Source: Marchantia polymorpha subsp. ruderalis (lineage: Eukaryota; Streptophyta; Marchantiopsida; Marchantiales; Marchantiaceae). From it: a stretch of 64,000 bases of DNA. The position numbers were made by a program, and so were the translations under genes. The stretch covers positions 516,001 to 580,000 of the forward strand of contig AP031357.1 of the NCBI GenBank assembly GCA_037833965.1, written 5' to 3'. The notes under the pieces were generated by a model. That model was given only the letters and a program-made list of their open reading frames with translations. It had not been told where the DNA came from and did no database searches. Below, in pieces: positions 25,401 to 35,400 of the stretch (the stretch's first letter is position 1; each line of letters begins with the position of its first letter).

Positions 25401-27242
25401 ATTCTCAACAGTAGCCGTGAATTGCACCTACAACTCCAGCGACACCCATCATATGGAATGGGTTTAAAGTCCAGTTATGAAAGTCTTTGGAACAAAAAAA
25501 AAATCAAAAAATTGCAGCTACACCAAATCTAGGTGAAAAAACCAACCCGAAAGGATAAAGAAGAAAAAGAGATACAAAAACAGCAATAGGTCCAGAAAAC
25601 GCCTTTGTATTATAAGAAAGTAATTGAACAGATCTAGCGAGTTCAAATTGTCGTAACATAAAGCCTATTAAGCAAAATGCACCATGAAGAGTTTCAAAAG
25701 TCCATAAACCACCTAATTGACACCAATGAGTAAAATCACCTTGTGCTTCAGGTTCTCATAATAATGGTAAAGAATGAGCTAAACTATTTGCTGGAGCAGA
25801 AACAGCGGCAGTTAAAAATTTACAATATATGTCAAAAGCTGCTGTTAAGCTAGTGTGACGAACACTACGTCTCTTATCCTAGTAGTTGAATGTTTACATG
25901 AAGTTGCATTAGCTCGGCAATAAATGTGTCATAATAATCTTCATTCACATCATGTGACGAACACTACGTCTCTTATCCTAGTAGTTGAATGTTTACATGA
26001 AGTTGCATTAGCCCGGCAATAAATGTGTCATAATAATCTTCATTCACATCATGTGGTTCGAATAATCGTTAAGATTTTCGGCGATTGTTTTATTGTTTAT
26101 ACTTATAATTCTGGAATATCTCAGTACGAATGTTTCTTGTTGGATTCTTACAGTGTAGCATGTGGAGTTGGGCACACACTTTTTGTGGTTGATCGAACCA
26201 AAGTACCCGAGAAACTGGGGAAGGTAAAAACTACTGAAGAGGAAGATTGGTGGTTGAAAGATAAGGTGAAATCTCTTTTTATTTAAAATCTTCAATACAG
26301 TTGTGAAGAAATATTAGTTCATGACGTCGTCTGATTATGTTGATACGGAATCATAATCCTTGAAGATGAATAACTATCTTCAGAGATTAACCTTCCAGAT
26401 CAAGATGTTCCACGAATGCCTCAATACTCAATCTTAAGCCTTCATCTACTCTCTATCTTTTGGGCTTTTTGACCTTGTTTTAGTAGTACTAATGAACTGA
26501 GGACAAGCTTTGATGTTTGCAAATTGAAAATTCGCAGGTCGAAACGTTCACCGCTCCTGAATACACGCCAGGTAAGCCTATCTCTTTCAAAATCTCAAAT
26601 ATGTAAATTAAATATACAGGGAGATTTCGTGAGTGTTCTCATGAAGTTTTAAGTATAGAAACCTATACATGTGGATTAGTGCTGCCGTAGGGTCCACGAA
26701 TTTCATTTTTCTGAGAGAAGAAGATATCGCTTTTCCTTTCAGCTGCTGTCGTAGAAGAGCCAGAGAAGCCGAATAAGGGAGGGGCAAAGGGAGCTGCTAA
26801 AGCCAAACAGGATGCGAAGAAGCGAAAGGCGGCACCTGCACCTGTTGTTGCGACTCCAGAGAAGAAGCAGAAAGCAAAGCCCGCGCCGAAAAAAAAAGAA
26901 GTCTCCGAGAGTGAGGAAGAAGAGAGCAAAGACGAAAGTGAAGGAGAGTCCGAAGATGAGGAGGAAGATGAGAAACCTAAAGGCAGGGGCAATACCAGAG
27001 GTAAAGGTAGGGGCAGGGGTAGAGGTAGACCACCAAAGACTGATGCGAAAACCACGACTAAAAGTGCCCCAGTTGCTCCAGCTAAAGTTGAGGAACCTCC
27101 TGCGAAGAAGGGACGCGGTCGTGGTCGGGCCCCTGGGCGAGCACAAGCAGAGGCACCTCCTGTTGAGGTGAAAAGTGCGAAGACCAGTCCTCCAGCGAAG
27201 AGGGGGCGTGGTAGAGGAAGACCTCGAGGGAAGGCCAAGTGA
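19444..27242 (+). CDS. RCC2: RCC2/TD-60-like RCC1-repeat protein with AT-hook tail, 616 aa
   Basis: Sixteen exons: 19444-19723, 21165-21226, 21428-21495, 21615-21736, 22117-22222, 22892-22943, 23083-23200, 23633-23663, 23888-23911, 24112-24236, 24371-24452, 24920-25042, 25196-25249, 26154-26223, 26538-26571, 26743-27242; total 1851 nt. Residues 18-46 are a Glu/Lys-rich acidic stretch. [16 protein letters not shown] (47-62) matches the RCC2 opening rather than RCC1. RCC1 blades follow (about 85-440): [73 protein letters not shown]. Residues 451-616 form a Lys/Glu-rich then Gly/Arg-rich tail with AT-hook motifs (RGRP at 544 and 608; a weaker RGRA at 577). Animal RCC2 acts in chromosome passenger and small-GTPase functions; here chromatin association is inferred from the tail. 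An alternative in-frame donor at 26265 adds 14 residues. Confidence 0.9.
25290..25850 (-). pseudogene. psbD: Plastid psbD (D2) fragment in intron 13 of the RCC2-like gene
   Basis: Read on the - strand, this intron segment encodes a broken copy of the middle of photosystem II D2: [17 protein letters not shown], then [66 protein letters not shown] and EDGDGANTF. It carries an in-frame TGA (25758-25756) where D2 has Trp, further stops and shifts, and a short loss after GVAG that removes residues before AIHG. This is a nuclear plastid-DNA insertion, antisense to the host gene and not functional. Both ends are approximate because homology fades. Confidence 0.92.
25854..26051. repeat. 99-bp tandem duplication next to the psbD insertion
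   Basis: 25854-25952 is repeated at 25953-26051. I see one difference (AGCTCGG versus AGCCCGG). The unit starts TGTGACGAACACTACG and ends near CATTCACATCA. It directly adjoins the psbD-like segment and lies within the same intron, about 100 bp before the exon 14 acceptor. Confidence 0.9.
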
Positions 27243-29700
27243 TTAGGTAGTTCCCGAAGTAGTAGAACACAAGAGGCCTAGCTTATAGATGGATTATCAC
27301 CAATGAATTGGGGCTATATTCTGTATACCAATCAGCTCATTGTTCCCGATTACACCGTAAACCTGGTGCATGTGCAAGATATGTGGTGCAGGTCGACCAT
27401 CTTCTTCAATCGGGAGTTTTACAAAATTGGACAGGACCTTCTTGCACGGCGTCGAGAACAAGGCATTCAGTCTCCATTTTTGTTCATCAGCCATCACATT
27501 TTGTGCAATTAGAATCGAATGATTAGGTAGTAGGCAGTTGGTAGATTAACTTAACTGTTGGTGGCGAGAAGAGTTTGGGGGCCTCTTCTTTCCCTTTGGT
27601 ATCTTTTGTACCAGTACGAAAAGTACGAAATGCGCAGGTTTGTGTTGTGGTTATCCTGATTCAGGTATTTATCCTCTGAACTTGTAGGCATCCAGATTAG
27701 AGGCATAAATTATTATATCTCACTGACTACGATTGAGTGAGGCTGTTATGTTCCAATGAAGATGGACTGCAAGTTATCAAGATCCTCAATTCCCCTTAGC
27801 ACTTGAATGAGAGCTCAATGGACTGCTTGGCATTGTGACATGGTGGGAATTGTGGGTCCTTTTGTACGGATAGATCTGGAGGAGTTTGTGCAAGTCTTCT
27901 TAGTAAGCTTTCACCTGCATCGCAGGTCCTTCTTGCTTTACGTCGAGACTTCGGTTTGACTGTATATAGAAAGATATGCAGTCTGGAAACCATGGGGGTT
28001 GATCAGAAACACAGATGTAAAAGGCTCTTTGTTCGTTGTGAATCGTTGTTAATGCCCTCATGAATAACTATTGTGCTGTTGAGATATCGCTGACTACGAG
28101 TTTGATATGATTGGGTTGCGTTTACTGGAGAGAATAGGTGGTGGGCATTGAGGATACACACTTTGTCTACCACTCTTTTCTTAACCTGTGGGTATTTTTC
28201 TGCTGTCTAGCCCCTAACAGTATTTGACTGAAAGATTTCTTTTTGTCCCAATGTTCACTTTTATCTTTTACGACTACCTTAACAGGCAGATGCACACCCA
28301 CCTCGTCTTTTGCATTCCGTTCTCTTTTGTTTGATCTCCCAAATTACAGCTTGTGCTTTCGGCTTTGCAGAACTAGACATCTGAAGTCATGAAATGCGTA
28401 GCTCGTTGGATTCAATCTCGCGTTGGTTTGTAGCCAATTTGGTCTGGATTTCATGTAGTATATACGGAGGTACTTTTCTTACCACGGATGGTGTCAGCAG
28501 AATCTCAGGGAGATGTGCATTGCATGCAGGCCCATGATACCCGGTGGTTCTTTCGAAGGAAGAGGGGATCTATTAACTTCACGAGAGAAAAGGAATAGTT
28601 TCAAACTTCGCGTCTACAGACTTCTTACCCTGGAGGGACCTCAGAACCATTCTTCCTACAGGTGCTCATAACGAAGAGATTCTATTCATACCTTAAGTAG
28701 ATGAGAAGTCGGGTCTTGGACGGGATTGACTACTGGCACTTTGTATAGATTGAATGGACTTTACTCAGGGAGAGTAAAAAGGAAAAGAAGGACCATGATG
28801 TATACTAAGTACAAACAATCGAAATCAGTTGAGCGACCTAGCAGTACTGAGTGGGATGAGGCACTGCCATCAATGTATCGAAAGAGTTTCCATCAATATC
28901 AAATTGCCACTTAAATTGTCAAGTGGCCGTGGAAAGCTGAAAAGTCTTACTCCCGCTTAAAGGAATTTTTTTGTTTTTGTTCATGCCATGTTCTATGTCT
29001 CGCAATAAAATGGCATGATTTCGCTGTAATTTCTGTGGTGGTCATGTTGTAATTTGGCCTTGAATCCAAATGAAGTAACATAGCAATATCTCTGATTACG
29101 TTAGTCGATCCAGCAGCAGTTCTCAGCAATCAGTTTCGGCAGAGTGAAGCAGAGGTCTAATGTAGTAGTAATCAGAGGAAAGGCCCAAATGTGTTCATGG
29201 CAACTTCAAATTCTGAAGACGGAAGGTATTATGAAATTGTCTAATTTCTGGATTTAAAGTCAGGTGCGATTTATCATGGGCTCTTGACCCAGTAATGCTA
29301 GCAATCGTTAGAGTGATGGATCGTGTGTGGCATCGCATAAGTTTTGTGCTTAAACTCACTATGGTTTAGTCGGAAAGCCGTCTTTAATCGAAGACGTTAT
29401 TGTGTACAAGAATGCGTCCGAGAAGTAAGCTGTATGTGACCGATAAGCATTGATTTGGATTAATTTATCATAGACTGAACTCTTCATTTTTCTTTACCCA
29501 TTTCACAACTTTGAATACTGTTTCAAACCCACGAACTTTGGATACGGTAGTATGGTAGCATAACACGATGTTTCCTTGTTAACCGTTATTAAAACTTTCA
29601 AGGGTATTAGCATTGCGGTACGAATGCGTTTCAGTCAGAACATATTGGACTACAGTTACCACGATTATCAATTTCAAAAATTTCAAATTGATTTTCAAAA
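27243..29700. other. 3' flank of the RCC2-like gene, no further gene seen
   Basis: Begins with the likely 3' UTR of the RCC2-like gene. Open frames here are short, start with TTG or GTG, or lack any similarity I recognise. No RNA gene seen. From about 29650 the DNA becomes strongly AT-rich. Confidence 0.5.
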
Positions 29701-29778
29701 CATAATCCTAGGCGAATACATAATTCAAACATTCAATTGAAAAAATCAAGTGAAGAAAGCAAAAGATACACGTCTGAT

Positions 29779-30018
29779 TAGTAAATTGTATCAATCTACA
29801 ACATACATTTCCTCTGGTAGAAAATTTCTAAGCCATCTTTTCATAACTTCAATAACTCTTTGTACTGAATGATTCAATTTGGACTTAATTTTTTTGGTTG
29901 ATAAATTGCATCAATCTACAACATACATTTACTCAGGTCGAAAATTTCTTAGCCATCTTTCCATAACTTCAATAACTCTTTTTACTGTATGACTCAATAT
30001 GGATATTACTCTTATGGT
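29779..30018. repeat. Tandem duplication, 120-bp period
   Basis: About 29779-29898 and 29899-30018 align at an exact 120-base offset with scattered substitutions. Both contain TAAATTG.ATCAATCTACA, ACATACATTT, GAAAATTTCT.AGCCATCTTT, CATAACTTCAATAACTCTTT and ACTG.ATGA.TCAAT.TGGA. It sits in AT-rich intergenic DNA left of the copia remnant. Confidence 0.85.
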
Positions 30019-33000
30019 TGGAAGTGCCAAGTATATTTCATTTTTTATTTTCATATTAATTCAATAGCATATTGGTTCTCATCATTGTAAGTCTTTTCTT
30101 GGCTAGATTACAAAGCTCCGATACGTTTTATATTTTTCACAATTTTTTCTCTTTCATATCATTTCTCTAGTATGTTTGTTTTTATAATTGAAAGTCTTTT
30201 AGAGTTTCTAAATAAGATTTCGGTTGAAAGAGATTTCTACATCATCAAATGGAAGAGAGATATTCTCATATCAGTACCACGATATTTCTTTGATGGGCAT
30301 CATGCATGCAAAGCAGTTCGAAACGTTTAAAAGTAGTATAGCTAATTCATATGACAGAAAATAGTGAAATTACAATGTTAATGCCAAAATTAACTTAATT
30401 CTAACAAACCTGGCATTTGTCAGATTTTAGAAATCTTGCATAAAACACATGACAAACAGAGTAAGTACATGAATATACCCAAATATTTTTAAAATATAGT
30501 TGTATCTAATTTGTTACAACAAATGATAGTTACAATAAATGAAATTAATCAATCTAAGTTAGATTGTTAAAATTATTTTGTGTCTCATGTGTTAATATAT
30601 GAAAATTCTAAAATCTTTTTGAAAATTATGAGAGAATACTTACAAAGTGAAAGAAGATATTTAACTTTAAAAATTTACTAGTATATCATTACAATCCATA
30701 AATACACATCACTACACACAGATCGAAGTCAATAATACAAGGTTTGACTTTAGTTACTCCATAAGAACATAAAGGTTTATGTAAAATCTCATACAATGTT
30801 TGAAGTTGAGCTAGGTATTTCCATACTAAATTTGAATAATCCGATTCATTCATACACTAAAGTTGAACTTAAAAAATTCTCCTTAACTCATGTTGTATAG
30901 ACAATAAGGTACACTATCTATATAATTACTCTGAGATAAATTGTAGAAATCTAAAAAAGCTTACTTTTTAAATCAAAACTAAGTAAAAATATATATGAAT
31001 AACAAAAATTGCCAATAAACTCTACATTGTGCTACTCATGCCATACTTCCATAGTAAATCCTATGTTTACTTAAAATCTACAAAGAAATACTTTTGATCA
31101 ACTTATTAGCTAAATTAAATTTATCATTCTATTTTGACTAACTCAATACTTTTATTAGAAATTTTATGTATGATGAAGTAACATTTGATTTGGATGTGTT
31201 TCCACTGATGTACATCACTTGATTTACAACAAGATGTATTGCTTTTTGCCTATTACAATGAAAATTAATAACCACGTGTTTTAATACTATCTCAGTGTTA
31301 AGCTTATTGAACCAAATAACTTACTTTGTTGCAGTTGCATATTCAACTGTTATTGTGAACTTACCTACACATTTTTGCAAAACGATTGTACAACTAATGC
31401 ATCTATTGTTAAGTGTAAACACAATATAGCGAAAGCATCTGCCAGTCTGACAAAAATGATGCTCTTACGTGAAAGCGGGTAATTCATCATACAATATTTG
31501 CGCGACAAGGTCATCAAGGAAGATAATTACATCTGATTACTTCAAATCTTGTTCATAATTAATTTCAACTAAGAATTCATTACACTGCTTTACAATGTAA
31601 CTTTCCTAGGTTTGAAATTTAACTACTCACCTTGTAAATAGCTTTAGCAATAGTAAGCGGTGTACATTCAATCAAATACATGAGATTGCAGACAACTTTG
31701 TCATAAAGAATTGATGATATTTTTTTTCTCAATGACATCTTTTGAACATTGAGGTGGAAAATATTTGAAGTGTTGCCAAGTGCATACTCTTTTGAAGTTT
31801 GCCATGTTAAGACTATCAAGCACTAGTTTACCATATTTATTTTAAATCAATCATAGTCTAAAGTTTTTAAAAAATCTATACAATTTCTTATTTTTTATCA
31901 AATAATTTCATCTTAAACACAAACTTCAAATAGTTTTTGCATATGTTGACATAGGATTAATTATTTGGAAAAATAAACATGTAGTACATATAGATTTATG
32001 AAAGTATAAAATTAAAAGTTTTATTGTGATTTTTTTCATGTATATACACCTTGCAAAAATTCATGTGCTTTCATGAATTTATCAAATTCACATTCCATTG
32101 TATATGAGCTTGTTTCAATCCATATAATGATTTCAACAATCTACAAATCAAATTCTTCTAATACATCTATTTCAAATATTGTAGCAAGTGCATATATCAA
32201 TCAAATTGTAACATATTTTACTACAAGTGAGATCATTTTGTTATAGTCCAACGTAGCTTAAATTTTTACTCTTATCATCTCTTGGATTGTACTTTAGCTT
32301 ATACACCCATTCAATCAAAGCTTAACTAGCTTCCACATCATCTGTATCTCATGCTCCATATTAATATTACTCTCATACTTATTACTAAAGTCTTGAGTTT
32401 TTTATAAGAAGAAGTTTTCTTTCTTCGAAGATCAAAGCAATGACATCATCATCTTGAGTATAAATTTTCTGATCTTCAAGTATGAATGAATCAGTTCATA
32501 ATGCATAGCTTCTACAAACCTTGTTAATTTGATTTGATGATCTTTTAATAGAAAATTTTGATTGATCTCTTATGTATGATTCAAAGATTTTAGTTTCATC
32601 AACAATACTTGCTACTTAAATTTTTGCTTTTTAGAAATTTGATACATTTGTATCAAAGCTAATTCTTGTGTCACATCATTAATAACATAATAACATCAAT
32701 CTTCTCCTTAACAACATATGTGAGTCGAGATTAATCTTTGAACTTTTTTTTTTGGAATAATCTGAGCTTGTTAAATAAACATTCTTATTGGCAAAAACTA
32801 TCAAGAGTATTGGATTTCAAAGCCTATAATCTTTTACACCACAATCATATTTAAAAAAATAAATTTTTTTTTTTATATATACTTGCGGTGAATGTAGGAT
32901 TTTACTTGATGTTATTTTTTTGATATGAGAGTATAAACCATACAACCAAAAATTTTCAAACAACAATAATAAACCATACGTTTGTGACTCAATTTGAACA

Positions 33001-33779
33001 ATGTAAAGATATTATTTGCACAAAAAAGAAAAAGATTTATTAAACATATTGCGCTATTGATAGTTTCAGCTTAAATTTCATATGTTACACCAGATTGGCT
33101 TAACATTTGACCCATATTTTCCAACATTGTTTGATTGAACCTTTCAGAATTAACATTTTGTTGCAAAGTATAATCCTTGAAAAAATGATGAGTAATTTTT
33201 ACTATTTGCACCAACTTTGAAACTCATTAAAAGTAATATAATTATTAATTCATTATTAAAATCATCAAATGTATAATTATTGCTAATTTTTAACATAAAA
33301 ATATCATAAGATGTCTGGTCTGAATATCAAATTGGGATTTTCAATCTCTAAAAGTTGTCAAAACCTTAAATCTTTGTGTGAAAAAATAAACCCATATAAA
33401 CCTTGAGTAATAATCAATAAATAATAAGTATTAAAAATTCTTGGAGAATGAAGCTTTTGAAAAACATATTCACACATTATTATGTATATACTCAAGGAAC
33501 TCATTGGAATTGTGAGTTTCAACATCAAAATTTTGCCTATGATGCTTGTCCTTAACACAATATTCACAATAAACTTAACTATATCAATTAACAAGTTTTT
33601 ATTGTATATGAATGACAATGGTTGACTACTCATGTATGCTAACCTATAATGTCATATATGAAACATGTCAACTCAAGTTGTAGTGAAGTTGATTTCATCA
33701 TATATGAAAGTGATATGTAGTAGGTACAGGTTGTTGTGTTTATGACTATCAACCTAATCTCATTACGTATTTTCACCTC

Positions 33780-34144
33780 TGTCATGTAGTTTTTGATTCT
33801 ACTAAAAATAGCGTTGAGCCTAGGGTTTCAGGTCACGTAGGGTATAGCTACAAAGACGACTCGAATAACGTCAGTTCTTCGAATCGAGCCTAGCGCGTTA
33901 GGAGTAGTGCATGTGGGATACAAAAGCCCAACCCACCCTGGAGTGGGTTGGGCTTGCCTTTGTTTGTAAAGGTGACGGTTTTTTTGCTGGTAGAGTAATT
34001 AGACCGACGGGTTTCTAGTGGGAAAATCTCGTATTTTTAAGTTGTGATACATTTGAGTGTGTAAGCTCTCGTGTCATGAGTGTGTATGTATGTGAATAGC
34101 ATGTAAGCGATGTAGGATGTATGGCGATACATATTCGCATGACA
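33780..34144. mobile_element. Solo LTR (365 bp) nested in the copia element
   Basis: Termini are TGTCATG and CATGACA, the TG...CA ends of an LTR. It is flanked by the 4-bp direct repeat CCTC (33776-33779 and 34145-34148). Its GC content is visibly higher than the AT-degraded copia around it. Removing it joins protease-side sequence (reading LVVLEV) to integrase-side sequence (KIRNEIRL) in one frame, matching the expected copia order. It contains a 13-bp hairpin (33924-33955). Orientation is not clear. Copia and gypsy usually leave 5-bp duplications, so the 4-bp flank is slightly unusual or one base has mutated. Confidence 0.75.
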
Positions 34145-34494
34145 CCTCAAGCACTACCAATCTAGAGCTTTACTCAAGGATTTTTGAATTTGATATTGCA
34201 TGAAAAAATAAGTTTTTGTCTCATGTCAAACATTATATTTAACTCAAGTCAATGTACGTTGAACTCCATCAGATTTTTGAATCTCAACAAATCCAATAAC
34301 CTCAATCTCATATGATTGATCACTTCTCATAAGATTTAAATTGTTTGATACTAAAGTAGTACAAAATTTTTTATGATGAAACAAATGCAATAAAAATCAT
34401 CATTATATAGAAGCCATTCATCATCAACATTCTTTAGTGAATTGCATAGACTAAAACATTATAGTACATTGTTCAGTAAGTCATACTTCTTGTG

Positions 34495-34750
34495 ATCAAA
34501 CTTTTGAGCAACATTGGCTAAAAGATTATCAGCACCTTTGATCTTCACGTAGTGAAGTCAACAAGTGATTCTCCTTAGATCAAACTCTTGAGTTACATTA
34601 GCTAAAAGAGTATCAGCACCTTTGACCTTCACACTTCACACGTAGTGAAGTCAACAAGTCATTCTCTTTGACATCAAACTTTCGAATCACACTGGCTAGA
34701 AGAGCATCAACATCTTTGGTCTTCACACGTAGTGAAGATCAAAGGTGAGA
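34495..34750 (-). repeat. Three tandem repeats in the copia gag-protease spacer
   Basis: Three copies begin at about 34495, 34579 and 34673 (periods 84 and 94). Each contains ATCAAACT.T.GA, CA..TTAGCTAAAAGA.TATCA-type sequence, then CACGTAGTGAAG. On the - strand two copies encode related peptides (KGADTLLANVTQEFD and KDVDALLASVIRKFD). 84 is a multiple of three; the 94 spacing includes a 10-bp gain. They lie between the nucleocapsid knuckle and the protease remnant. Confidence 0.8.
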
Positions 34751-35400
34751 ATGGTACTGTTGATTGTCATTTTGGATGTGATCACTCTTGTCACATTTTT
34801 AATATATCACTATATTTTTTAATAAAAATTTATCCCTACACTAAGATCTACCTTTAGATCCAAAATGCTTGCCATCTTTGTCATTTTATGAATATGATCG
34901 ACCTTGAATGACATTTAATGTTTTACCGGAAGAAGAGATTGAAAATTTTTTATTTCTTAAAAGCGATAAAAAGTTCACATAATTGATTTGCAAAATAAAT
35001 TCATACAATTTCAAATAATTATCAATGAAATATGCATAGTTAAAATTTTGAAACTTTTTAAAAGTAGAGTATCTAATCTAAATGTCAACATCTATATATT
35101 CTACAAGATGCTAGAAATTATGAAGTCCAAAATCAAAATCAATTAAATGTTGCTTTTCTATGTTAGATTGTTTAGTGAATTGTAACTTAATTTATTTAAG
35201 TGTGAGGTGAAGCCATTATTATGAAGTAGATTCATTAATGTTCACAAATATCCATAGACTTGAATGCAACATGTAACTTTTTTATTGCTATATATGGAGT
35301 CAAATGTTTCTCAAAATGCAGTATTTAGATTTAACACATAGAAAAATTTTACTCTTTTTATTTCAAACATGATTAATTCTAATAAAGTACATATTTTATC

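Larger units (their letters stand above)
31440..35400 (-). mobile_element. Decayed Ty1/copia retrotransposon (gag end to RNase H)
   Basis: Reading the - strand from high to low coordinates, copia domains appear in order, full of stops and shifts. Nucleocapsid (about 34925-34785): Ser/Arg-rich stretch then a C-x2-C-x4-H-x4-C knuckle with its first and last Cys lost (KCDKSDHIQNDN). Protease region (34445-34150): EWLL, then SYEIEVIGFVEIQKSDGVQR. GAG-pre-integrase zinc region (33655-33527): HYRLAYMSS and CEYCVKDKHHRQNF. Integrase: FIDYYSRFIWVYF (33430-33365), QMLSQSG and LKIFGCMVYTL (33190-32890). Reverse transcriptase: EWVYKLKYNPRD (about 32320-32275), LLKSLYGLKQ (about 32140-32105), CNLMYLIECTPLTIAKAIYKVS (31690-31620). 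RNase H to about 31440 is faint. Gag upstream to about 35400 is tentative. Element LTRs were not found. A solo LTR interrupts it at 33780-34144. Confidence 0.88.

Noticed and set aside
34495-34750. Regular repeats considered as a CRISPR-like array
   Set aside because: The units are contiguous, diverged and encode a peptide repeat in a retrotransposon; there are no unique spacers and the genome is eukaryotic.
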